Shown one piece after another: positions 1-11,800 of a DNA stretch of 64,000 nucleotides. Both the position numbers and the translations under genes were made by a program. How positions within the stretch are numbered: the first letter of the stretch is position 1; the number at the start of each line of letters is the position of its first letter. The stretch comes from Dictyophora rubrovolvata (taxonomy: Eukaryota; Basidiomycota; Agaricomycetes; Phallales; Phallaceae): assembly GCA_029959195.1 (NCBI GenBank), contig CP114118.1, positions 1,860,001 to 1,924,000 of the forward strand, read 5' to 3'. Below the pieces are notes generated by a model that was not told the DNA's origin, searched no databases, and saw nothing but the letters and a program-made list of their open reading frames with translations.

Positions 1-15
1 TACAACACGCACATA

Positions 16-3000
16 ATGCCTTTGGAGCCTGTCAAGGGTGCTCAGGTGGAAATTCCTGCCGGACGAGGAATTATTCGCTTCATTGGCGCAACCCAATTCT
101 CTCCCGGAAAGTGGATTGGAATCGAGTTATCCGAGCCAAAGGGCAAGAACGATGGCTCCGTCATGGGTGTCGCCTACTTCTCCTGCAAACCCAACTACGG
201 TGTTTTTGTCCGTCCAAGCCAGGTGAAGGTTCTCCAGTTGCCAGTCGTTGAGCCTGTAGGTCCATTTTCTCAAAAAGTCAAAGAGGCACTAATTATTAAT
301 TGTGTGTTGAAGGCACCCGTGAAACCTCAGCCCAACGCTCGATTAGGTCACCAACGCCAGTCCAGTACGTCATTCCCGTCTGCTCCAGCAATCTCCCGAG
401 CACCGTCTGCACGCTCCATACCATCCAATTCCTCCAGATCAGTCAGTCCCGCAAAACCGGTTGTCCCTTCAACCCCCCGTCCACTTGTCGCCTCACGTCT
501 CACAGCCGCTTCACCCACCAAGAGATCCTCTCTTCCCCATCCTTCAGCTTCAACCCATGGAACACCTCCATCTCCATCTACTCCCACTATACCCACACCG
601 CGTAAAACGCTCCCTGTTAAAGAGATACCCCGCGAAGTCCCTCCCCAGCCATCAATATCCAACGTTCCTCCAACTGTTCAAATACCGTTGCCTCCTCTTG
701 CTAAACCAACCCCAGTACCTTTCTCAGAAAAAACTTCTTCCGAGTCTCATCCTGTAGTGCAAGCACCTTCAGTGGTCCTTCCCGAAGATGAAGCTATATC
801 TTTACCCCCACCACCTCCCGAACCTGTATCGCCAATCATTCGACCCCCTTCCTCTTCGGTATGTTTCAAACCGCCATTTTCTTTATCAAACTTTTGAAGA
901 TTAATTTAAGCTGAAAACTAGAGAGTTCGTGAAGAACAAGAGCTACGCTCCCGGCTGCGCATCATGGAAGCAAGGAGGGAGGATGATACTCGACGAATAC
1001 GTGAGCTGGAGACCCGTCTGTCTGATGCAGAAAGCTTCGTGAGCATTCGACCAAAACTACAAGGTAAACAATTCCAAAAACCATGACAGAAGGTGAATGA
1101 CATGACATGTTGATGTTTCATTCCATCAATTAGCAAAATTAAATACTCTCCAAACTGAGCTAATGAACGCCCGTCGTGCGCAATCAGAAGCTGAAAGTCT
1201 TTCGTCCATGTCGGAAACACGCTTAATGGAAACCAACGAACAGCTGGAAATGGCTATGCTAGATAAGGAAATAGCTGAGGAGCGCGCCGAAGTTGCTGAA
1301 ACCGAGCTTGAAGGTCTGAGGGAACGTCTGGCTATGGTCGACGTTGAATTGAATGCTCTGAAAAGCGGCCTCACAGAAGATGGTGGGGATTTACCAGAAT
1401 CGGCCAAGGAGCGTTTGTCGTACATTCAGCTCGGAAAGCAGAATGAAAGACTCAAAGAAGCTTTAGTCAAGTATTGTACTTTATTCTCGATATCTGCAAC
1501 AATTCACCCCTCTCTTTGGTAATATAGACTTCGAGATATATCTTCCGAAACCGAAGCCGAGCAACGAAGAAAAATCGCCGAACTGGAAAGGGAGTTGGCT
1601 AATACTGATGAACTACAAGGTTGACACTTATGTTCTTTCCGCCGGTTAGAAACTGAAACCTGATTGATTGTTATAATAAGCCGATTATGAAAACAATCTC
1701 AAAGATCTCCTTGCTGCAGAAAAGCAAATAGATGACTTGAAAGAGCGAGTGGACGACGCGTTGGGCGCGGAAGATATGCTTGAAAGTCTAACAAATCGAA
1801 ATATGGAACTTGGAGAGGTACTAGTTCCAGCTTTCGGGATTGCCCTTGTCTTCTCATTTTCAAGTGATATTCTAGAAAATTGAGGAAATGCGGCTTACCA
1901 TCGAAGATCTCGAAATGCTTAAGGAATTGGCCGATGAACTTGAGGAGCAGCATATTGAAACGGAGAAGGCCTTGCAAGAGGATCTTGGTAAGCCAGAGAC
2001 CTTTTCGTACCTAATTATTCTCATCAATCTTCCCTCCCGTGTTTTATTACGGGTTTCCCAGACGCCAAGGAGATGGAGGTACATGATCAGTCCAAAAAAA
2101 TTGTGGAGTTGAACGCAATCATAGAGGACTATGAGCACACAATTTCCCAGTTCAGAGAATTTGTTCTCCAGCTGCAATCGTACGTTTCTAAACTCACTGT
2201 TGATGCCGGAAAAAGAATAACCTTTGTTTTTTTTAGGGAACTTGAAACCCTACGAGCCGAATCTCAAACTGCTCAGAGTGAATCTGCAACCCAAGCCTCC
2301 AAAGCTTCACACATAATGTCCTTGAATATCAAGCTTCAATCTTCCATGTCGAAAACCCAATCTAGAAACATTGACCTTGAACTCGGCAAAATCGAAGCTC
2401 AGGAAGCCCGCGAGCTCCTGGGAATCATTCAAGTATGTTTAAAATTATACTTATTTTCATGAACCTTCAGCGATGGCCTTTCCTACCCAGCCGTTTTTAC
2501 CTCAAGTTTATGTTGAAACAGACAGCGATTCCACGAGCTGCTATCTTTTCTTCCAACGGATGGCACGTAAGGCGGACCTTATAAACAACGTTGTGGCCCA
2601 AATGCATAATCTTCCTGATTCCCTAAATGGCTCAGTCTCTGAAAGTTTGGCGGGTGTTTGTGAGGTAAAAAAAAAAGAGGAGAAGTTATCATCTCACATA
2701 ATTTAACCGCTTTTACTTTTAGATGAGAGGCCGTATATCCCATCTCTCCATGTTGGCCAAACGTTTCGCCACCGTGCTTCGCCGATGCGATGTAGAATTG
2801 TTCTTGAATTTCGGTCGCCTTTATCCTGAAATTGCACCTGTGGAAAAGCGCATCGACATGCACATCGATCTACTCAAACGAGAGGAATTCAGAGAACTCG
2901 AGTGTGTTAGTGATGTCAGCAAGTTTAGTACCCTTTTTTACCAGACACTCTATCCTTCCTGATTGCATTTAGGATGTTGGCACAGTTTGAACATTTAGCC

Positions 3001-4849
3001 GAATCGTATTTCTCTGGTTCCGAATTCGACCTTGGAGAGCGGGAATTGGATCATGCACTGGCCTTGGATAACGATCTTGATATGTTCTCTGCTGCTATTG
3101 GACTTACTAAAACAGCGATCGAGACGATACAGAAAGACGACGGTATGTTTATTGAGTCGACTGCCCCTTTCCTTGGAGTTTCATCGGGATATTTTAGACG
3201 TTATTGTGGAGTGGGGCGAGTCCGATACAAAATTAATGGAACCATTACAGCGTTTGTTGGACCAATCCCGTGTTGCCAAGCAGGTTTCCAAGTATGTTTG
3301 CTATCCCCTTTCTTATGAAAACTATTTCTGATGCAGAAATAAATACAGCAAACTTGTCAAGCGTATAGAAGATGTTATAAAAGAATCATCAGCTTTTAAA
3401 CCATATCTTTTACCGCAACTCAACAGTCTCACTGTTCTAGTTTCTAAAGGCGTCGACTTTGCTATTCAGGTGACTTTTGCTATATCGTCTCACCTGTAAA
3501 CAAAGTGACTAACCGACCATTTACCAATGAGCTTGCACAATCGGTGAATGGTTACCTCGCGGATGTCCGAGCAGCGAAGCATCCTTTCCAGTTAGGTGGT
3601 ATATTAGCGATTGTCCATGAAATTGCTACAGCCACTATGAGCCGTCGAGAAGCAACGATACCCTCTTGGGATGACGTTTCAAGTTCTCTATTACAATTGA
3701 TAAAGGACGCAAGTGACATTCTGCCCACCGTGATGGAGAACGAGAATGTCATTAAAAGTCCGTCTGCAAGCTAGTTCTCCGTAATATAAAAAAGCTGACC
3801 AAACCTTCGTAGTCACCGGACTGGCTCCATGGATTCATCGCATAGAGGAAGTGAAGGCTTCCTTAGCCGTTAATATTGAAGCAGAACGGAGGGTTGCACA
3901 GCTTAACGAGGAAATGCAAGATTTCATCCGGGGATTGAAAGTCAAGGTCGGTGTTTGCATATCAAACTAGTGTCACTTTTTTGTTACCATTCATTGACCG
4001 CTTTGGGGCTTCTAGGACCAAGTTATCCAGGAATTGAGTGTCAAAATTGAACTCATGGAACGACGCATGGAAACAGCTAAAAAACAGGCTGAGACGATTG
4101 CGGATCTTGAGAACGAACTGGTCAAATCACGGAAGCAAGAGCGTGCTTACGAAGAGGCAATGGAACAGGTGCAAGCAGATCTCTATGCCTTAGAACAAGA
4201 CAACGCGAGACTTAAAACTATGACCATGGGTATGGAGAGACAAGGTTTGTTGATTGATTTCAAATCCGTCTTTGAGGCAATCGCTGATATTCAGCAATAG
4301 CAGTAGCCAACGTACCGCAACAAGTCGACGCAGAGCCGATTGTGGTTGAAGGCAATCTAGAGACTTCGCACTTGCTGGAACAGGTAAAGTATTTTGCGCT
4401 GTTAGTTTGGACTGTTTATTTATTATTTGCAGATCGAGGGTCTTCGCGGAGCGGTTCGATTCTTGAGAAATGAAAACGCATACCTAAAATCCTATGATCT
4501 CTTGAAGGAAATACAGTCCCTTCCTCCGTTAGAAAGGAGGATGGATACACCGCCACTAGATCGTTCTGAGACGCCATCAGAGTCTGATGAATCCGATTAT
4601 GAACGACGGCCGACGAACCTGCGAACACTTGCGACTGAGACCAAAGTGCTGTACAGAGATGTAATTAAGTTCTCTTCGTCCCGGCGAGTAATTGATCTAT
4701 CGGCATTGAACAAGCAGCGGGTGGAACAGGGAAAGAAATGGGTGCCGAAGAAGCAGACGCCTGCTCAACAGGTGTGGGAGAACAAAAACGAGGCGGAAGA
4801 GCTGGGCCGGCGAGTGAGGGCTCTATTGTCAAGAGCCCGAGATATTTGA
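16..4849 (+). CDS. Dynactin p150Glued large subunit
   Basis: This is the large subunit of dynactin, which links dynein to microtubules and cargo. The start ATG at 16 opens an N-terminal CAP-Gly domain ([29 protein letters not shown]), which binds microtubule and EB1 tails. A Pro/Ser-rich basic region follows, then long coiled-coil exons (about 930-2430). The conserved dynactin domain comes next (about 2730-3000, with [18 protein letters not shown]), and a second coiled coil ends at RARDI. About 15 or more short introns interrupt it; I estimate about 1,300 residues, normal for the family (Nip100/Ssm4/Ro-3). The first intron (256-312) is 57 nt, a multiple of three without a stop, so its retention would stay in frame. 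The gene is only 15 nt from the left edge, so its promoter is outside the window. Confidence 0.93.
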
Positions 4850-4892
4850 ACAAATGTATACAAATATATATCAAATTTTTATAATCTACACG

Positions 4893-4908
4893 TATATATA
4901 TATATATA
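4893..4908. repeat. (TA)8 microsatellite
   Basis: An uninterrupted TA run lies in the AT-rich 3' flank of the dynactin gene, about 45 nt after its stop codon. It probably lies within the 3' UTR or the terminator region. Confidence 0.9.
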
Positions 4909-5101
4909 ATAATGTTCGTTCAGAGATATATGTGTGTTATATGAGCAATGGGAAAGTTGAAGCGTGCATCAGTGCTTCTTGCGGGCCATAATGATAGCGT
5001 TAGCGACTCGGTCTGTGGACTCCTCAGTGCTGATCAGTACTCAATAATCAATATACGGCATCCCACAATCCATACCCTTCCTCCCCGCGCAATACCCAGC
5101 G

Positions 5102-6614
5102 ATGATCATATCCCGCATGGCGGAAACAATACAAAGAATACATACGGCGAATCATGTCAATTCCCAGAATCCGCCCTCAAGCGTGTCCTCGCCGTCTCTG
5201 GCGCCTTCGATCACAACGGCCCGCACCTCCCTCAGCGACGAGATCGAACCCTCCTCTTCGACAATTCTGAATTCCAACTCGACCTCTAACTCAAGCGCAT
5301 CCACCGTCGCTCATTTCAATGCCAATACACGCACGTCTGATACCCCGACATCCTTCTCTCCCGGCCTTGCGCCGTTGAACAGGCTCAAACTTACCGATTT
5401 CCACCTCGTGCGTACGTTAGGAACAGGCAGCTTTGGTCGTGTTCATCAAGGTTGATGATTATGTTTCTTCTTCTCATGTTGTATTAGCGAATGTTATTCT
5501 AAACATGATTCCCGGTTCTCGCAGCTCAGCATTTGTCAACTGGCCGATACTTTGCAATGAAGGTATTGCCGAAAGAAAAGGTCGTTCGTACAAACCAAGT
5601 AGAACATACTCGAAATGAAAGGCGTTTGTTGGTTAACGTACACAATCCCTTCATTGTCAACGTTTGGGGTGCTTTCCAGGATCCTTCAAACCTTTACATT
5701 GTTATGGACTATGTTGCTGGTGGTGAACTTTTTGCTTTATTGCGTCGAGCCAGGGTTAGTAAAATTTATTCTCAAAAATTAAAACTTGTGTAAAGGGTAA
5801 TTTGACTGATGTCTCCAAATGCCAGCGCTTTCCCGATCCAGTCGCCAAGTTTTATGCCGCTGAAGTCGCACTGGCCTTACATTATTTACATTCTCGAAAT
5901 ATTATTTACCGTGATCTCAAACCCGAGAATGTTCTTCTTGGTGCCGACGGTCATATAAAGCTCACCGATTTCGGTTTCGCTAAGGTAGTCCATGATGTTA
6001 CTTGGACATTATGTGGAACACCTGATTACCTAGCACCTGAGGTAGCATGGTTTCTTCCCTTTCCTTAAGACGACAATTTTGCTAATAGAAAACACCAGGT
6101 CGTCGCGCAAAATTGTTACAATAAGTCAGTGGACTGGTACGCTTTGGGCATCTTGATATTTGAGATGTTAGCTGGCTATCCCCCCTTTCACTCTGAGGAT
6201 CCAAATCCAATAAGATTATACCAACGAATACAGGCAGGCATTGTGACTTATCCAACTGGATTTTACCCCAGTGCCATTGATCTCATTCAATGTTTCTTGA
6301 GATCAGACTTGTCCGAACGATACGGGAATATGAACCATGGGACGGACGATATTTTTAAACATCCATGGTTTGAGGAGGTCATGTGGGACAAACTCTATCA
6401 AAAAGAGATACCAGCTCCTTTTATACCCACCATAAGTGGAGATGGAGATTCAAGCGCGTACGTCTCTTTTATCTGATATTCCAGTGTCACATCCCATTCA
6501 ACACAAAGCTCAAATAGTTATGATGTATATCAAGAAAATGATGTTAGCCAATATGGGTTACCAGCTGAAGACCCTCATGGACACCTCTTTGATGATTTTG
6601 AATATACCTGTTAG
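5102..6614 (+). CDS. cAMP-dependent protein kinase (PKA) catalytic subunit
   Basis: This is an AGC-family Ser/Thr kinase, the catalytic subunit of PKA in the cAMP nutrient pathway. After a Ser/Thr-rich N-terminal extension of about 100 residues come the Gly-rich loop (GTGSFGRV), the catalytic Lys (FAMKVL), the catalytic loop (YRDLKPEN), the DFG, and the activation loop with [14 protein letters not shown], whose Thr is the usual autophosphorylation site. Introns at 5451-5524, 5755-5825 and 6042-6098 restore these motifs. The last intron starts at 6458 (GTACGT). Without splicing the frame meets TGA at once; with it the protein gains [10 protein letters not shown], the hydrophobic FxxF-type C-tail usual in fungal PKA. 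The acceptor is either 6484 (27-nt intron) or about 6508 (51-nt intron). I prefer the 51-nt form. The stop is TAG at 6612-6614. Confidence 0.93.
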
Positions 6615-8813
6615 CCTTAACTAACATCGTATATATCTTCAAAAGTCACCGAGAAACCTCCTTGCTTTGTTCGAGACGAGCTTCGAAGTTTGTCTCCGAT
6701 CTGAGATTTCTCATAACCTAACGTACATGTGTAACAGTTGTGCTATTTCAAACATGTTTATCTTGCTGTAATTTATATTGCTGTGTTCTTATAACCATAT
6801 CATTGATGTCGAGAAGCGGTCGTGATCTCACCTTGAAGACAGATCGACGGTACGGTAGCCGAACCCGTTCCCCCGACGGTGCAATCTTAACGCTATGCCA
6901 TTTCAAGTCGGATGGGCGGGGCGGGCGAGAGCGGCCAAATTTAGTACAGTCTAATAACAGCTGATCAGCGAGACGCAGCATCCACAAACCGAAGTAGTGA
7001 GGGAATACGAACTTCGTGAGAGTGGCACTCGGGAAAGGAGTTCGGACTTCCATGCCCGTAGACGATGAAAACCCTTCAAAGGCGTCAAGTGATTTTATTT
7101 TTAGAAAGCTAGTTAACCGGCGACCCACCTATCATTCCGCCCGCCCCAAACCTCAGAGATATGGGCGGGATGAGCTGAAAATGCCTCAAGTAGAGGCGGG
7201 GTGGTAGCTCCCCACGCCAAACCCTCCAACGTCTCCACCCGCTGCTAGCTTCGAGACCAGATGCGCAGACGACAAAACGAGTGGGCAGGCAGGTAACATT
7301 CAATCTGAACAGTCCTCCCGCCGCCGACGATTTAATCCGCACCATGCACAACTGCCATAGCTTAGATATTTCAAATTTACTAATTTACTTATTTACACCA
7401 AAATCTATCTAATGTTTGATGGAATATGCCAGCATTAGGGTTTACAAACCTACCGTCACATCCAGCCCCCACCACCCAGCAAACCCGCCAAAGAGGAGCT
7501 GAAACCTAAAAATGAGCCATGTATGAGGGGGAGAGGGGAGAGGAGAGGTTGCAGCGTCCACTCTAGCTAAAACCGAGGTACATGAACAAAAAAAACGTTA
7601 AAAAGGTGAAAAAAATTTTCACTAGGCAGATGCTTACTATTGATCCATTGCCGGCCCTCATCCATACATATCTATCCGAATGCTGCACATTTTCGCATCT
7701 ACTAAAAGATGCAAACGCGGGGAGATGGGCGCAGTTGGGAAAGGAGGTAGTGATGGTCGAGAAAAGGTTTGGGCCGTTCGGCGCCTGTCGACTTGGTCAC
7801 GTGATGGAACTTTCCTCGGTTGCGCCTCTTGTACCATAGTCAACTAGTCGCCCCGCCCTGTCGGTTCCCGCCTCCCGCTTAATTTGGGCGCACACGGGCA
7901 TCTGCACGCGCCTACGGTGAAAAAAATAGCTATATACACGCTGCGTGATACTCGATTATATAATAGCTATCTACGAGGAGCTCGGACTTACGAGTACCAC
8001 GTATCTCGTATAGACCCCGAAGTAGTCATTTTCTTTAGTTTTCCATAACAGTCCGCGGATCCGATGGCAACATCAGCACATTACCAAGCACAGTGAACTA
8101 GGTTTTCTTGCAGAAAAAGGTCTGTATCGATCAGAATGTATAAATTTAATCCCTACAAATGACATGCACACCTACGAAAAAAGAGAGACAAATTTAGATA
8201 TGTAAGCAGATTCTACTCGAAATCGCGTAAATCGAGCATAGTTAAAATTCTTGACGAGAAACGCGGGTAACGCGAATAGGACAAACAATACAGCGGGAAA
8301 ACAAAGTTACATCATTATCGGAAGGGGAAGTTGCAAAAGTGAGGCACATATGTACAAGAGTCCAAGATATAAGACCACGCTGTAAGGAAAGTGTGGTCTA
8401 CACTAGACTAATTTTGGGTCATCTTATGGTAAAGACGGTGTTATAGTAACCAATCCACGTTACTTTGCATGTACGCCAACATACAGGTACCGAGATGGAG
8501 ATATTGCCATCGAAGGACATCCATTTTTCTAAGGCCTGTGGGTGTGTGGGTGTGGGTAATGGAACAATGAATGACGGTAGATCCGTGGACTATCGAAGTA
8601 GTCGGAAGTGTAAAAAAACCAGATACGAAAGTGAACGTAGTTTGCTTTAGTTGTTAAGGCATAATATAGTGTTAGGTATAAATGATTGAATCGAATGAGT
8701 GTGCGAATGAAAAAAAATGAAACTTTCTTGTCTGCGGAAGTCGAAAAGAAAATGGATAAGATGAAACGGAGAATTGCTCGAGAATATAAAGTCAGATATA
8801 GTGAAAAGGCTTG
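6615..8813. other. Gene-free convergent intergenic region, 2.2 kb
   Basis: This stretch lies between the 3' ends of the PKA gene and the OPT transporter, where other convergent pairs in the window are separated by about 100-740 nt. The open frames inside (for example 7582-7839) have no recognisable homology, codon pattern or splice context. The left half (about 6900-7900) has several GC-box-like tracts (GGGCGGG and its complement) and a small inverted repeat. The right half is A-rich and featureless. No transposase, reverse transcriptase or tRNA was seen. It could be a decayed repeat or a non-coding transcript. Confidence 0.6.
7133..7172. repeat. Short GC-rich inverted repeat
   Basis: CATTCCGCCC (7133-7142) pairs with GGGCGGGATG (7163-7172) with one mismatch across a 20-nt loop. 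Related GGGCGGG tracts occur at about 6910-6929, near 7195 and near 7850. It may be part of a degenerate repeat. No target-site duplication was found. Confidence 0.4.
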
Positions 8814-11800
8814 CTACGATCCTCCCTGTGGAGCTATTCCTCCTGGAGATAATAGCCCTTCAGGAGGCGTTTGACGAAGTGGTGCCGACCTCCAATCAGC
8901 AGTGTTGGTATATACATTATTTCCCCACCAGTCAAGGAATATGCCATTTTTCGGGAACTATCCATGAATCGTCAATTATCTGACTATGCACCAATAATTT
9001 GGCTACAAACCTGCAGCGTGAAGAAGATAACCAACAAAGAGATGGCTGTACCGGAATCAAGCGCCGCACTTGTTACCTACGTTCATAAGCAGGCGTTTAC
9101 TCAGTCAACATAAAACATTGAGCATCGAAACAACATACATAATTGAACTTTGTCCACCAAGCGAATTTGTATCTCCTCAAAACATATTGGAATATGAAGC
9201 CTAGTGCGAACCAGGATGAATAATTGATCCCAGTCGCAGGTGGAATAAATTGGACGCCGGTGATAACCAGCGGTATATTGATATATTTTAACCGTGTACC
9301 AGGATAACGTCGCTGCCATATATAGAAAGGAATAGGCAAAAATGCACCAATGAGCAAAGCCCATAGCTGTGCATGGTAGATCGAGTTGTGTCCAAATTGT
9401 CGACGAGGACCGATTAAGCCCCTGTACTCATTTATACCAAAGGTGGTCATTGAAGACTTGTAAAGAACTCACCAAACTGCAGAGGCTGTGAAGAAGACTT
9501 GATTACGGGGACATGTCAAGTCGCTTTTCTGGGTAGGCGAGCAAATGTCTGGAATACTAGAAAACATCCATTCCTTCACGCCAACTTGTGCAAAAGCAAC
9601 AACAAACGTCCCAACGATTTGAACTGTACAGGGAATGAAAAACGAAGAATAAAGTGGCTTAAGGTTTGCAGCCTTACCCAAAAACGTGGCTCTTGGCGGA
9701 ATCTTCATATAATGTCCCAACTTCAAGTCCTGCGTAAAGCTAATTCCTTCATCAAGGGTCTGCACAGAATATGATTTAAAGACCTGAAAAAAATAGATTT
9801 CATAAATAACACATTGAGATAAAAATGTGATACATACCATGTTAGCTAGAGGATTACCAGGTAGTAACAATCCCGGGAGAATTTGCGCCGGTAGATTCAG
9901 TGTAATGGTTTGCGCTGTCATTGCGAAGAGGAAGCCAGATGGGATGATATACAACACAGGAAGCACCAGTGCCAATACCAATGCCCATATAGGAATAGAG
10001 GTATGCCAGACCTTAAACGACGGGAGTTGGTAATGATACCGCACGAGACAATATTTTCAAACCTACCTCAACAAGAATAATAGCTACAACGAAAAATAAA
10101 ATGAACACGGTAAGATACCACCAGTCTGGTACTTCGGGATAAACGCTCATGAGCTTAGCATGGATATCATCCGGTTCTGTTTTGACTCTCCTCAGCCCGT
10201 ACCAGATATTCCGTCCGTGGTAGAGGACAGTATGTGTTATGACACACGTGAATAGAGCCAACGCAAGGACGTAGGTTATCGCGTACGTCGCCGGAAGATA
10301 CAAAGGTGAATAGTCGGTATAGGCGGTAAAGTTGAGCCTGTTGTCGGGTGTTAGAACACGTGTTATGTTGTAGATGTCGCCAAAGCGATCGTAAGGTAAA
10401 CTGCTGGCAATTGGAAAATAGCTGAGGTTCCAGACATTAGTATAATAAAGGAGCGGGACTAGGATCTAGTGTATATTCATTCAGTCACGTTCATAGAATT
10501 CAAACGTAAACCCAAATTACCCAGAAAAATAAAACAAAGCCTAGCCATGGATCAGCTCGTATAGCCACAGACAAGAGAAGGAGCAGTACCTATGAAGACG
10601 TGGACACTGGCCCACCAGGGCATCGTAAGGGGACTAGTAACCCAGGAAATTTGTGTCTAGGAGCCATGTTAGATACCGCATAATTTAGAACATAAACGAG
10701 TTAAGAACAGACCCAATCAAATGTCAAAAGACCCATTCCTAAACCCGAATGAATACCAAATAATTGGTTGACAACGACGTTATCTGTCAAGAATTGAATT
10801 TAATTGCTACGTCTATCACAACCGTTTATGCATACTTGGTTTAATCCAACAGGCCCAGGAGAACACGCTTAATGCCATAAACAAATATCCTATAATGTGG
10901 TAAGACCACGATCCAAAAAACGGTGCGGCAACTACATACCGGGGAAGAAGAACCATACAAATGCACCTATGGTGCAATAGACATAGTATTTATATCGGGA
11001 TATCCCACCCGACAGCTCATCTTCTTCGGCGTGAAGTGTATTGAGTAAAGCGCATATCACCAGATTCGCGGGCCAAACCATGGAGGCGGGATAAACTAAG
11101 ATACGACGGGTAAGGCCGGCGAGACCGAATCCCGTAAGCTGCGTCGCAAGGATGAGGCATAGCGAGAACCTATACAAATGAGCATGAAATTGCAATAGTA
11201 ATGTAGAAATCTCGTGCTAACCCAAAACCTAATCTGATATTGTAATACATCTCTCCGACAACGATAGCACTCAAAGCAACTATATACAACAGTTTGAGCA
11301 CATGCACGCAATAAGCAAATTGCCCAAAGGATAAACTTCTTACAAGGCGCGTTGAGAGAAACTATGTAAAAATCGCAGATGGTCAGCCCATTTGAATAAG
11401 AGAGTTGATAACTGCAGCTTACCATTAGCCATCATATACAGCAACACGTTTTCCTTGATATTCCACGGACCAGGATTCAAATCAATATTGAGAGGGCCAC
11501 CTAATCGCTGTGGAAGGGGTATGCGATATGTTACGATAGGAAGAGCATATGCAGCAACTTTTCCCATCGGATATGATAAAAGTCTATGACAAAGTAAGTG
11601 ATACAGAAGCGCTTAATACAGAATGGTGAATTGAGCTGACAATAGCATCAACGGAATAACAGCAGGAGCGGGATTTCTGAAGTTGAAAAATACATTCATT
11701 CCAGACCCAATAACACATAAGAAGAGGCCTATGATCCACATCCGAACAGTCACTAGTGGTGGATCAGTTATGTGTAAAGCCGGAGAGAGAAGGGGTGCGG

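Noticed and set aside
6470-6476. Premature stop (TGA) ending the PKA protein early
   Set aside because: It lies inside the last intron. Splicing restores the conserved fungal C-tail.
6458-6484. A 27-nt intron in the PKA gene
   Set aside because: The donor also pairs in frame with an acceptor at about 6508, giving a typical 51-nt intron with a better branch-site distance. The ultra-short intron is therefore not required.
7582-7839. 85-codon open frame in the long convergent gap
   Set aside because: It has no recognisable family, no splice context and a Lys-rich, low-information start. It looks like chance.
8814-8945. Apparent frameshift near the OPT C-terminus
   Set aside because: On careful re-reading of the bases, WWGNNVY continues in frame into TNTADW. 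The gene is intact.
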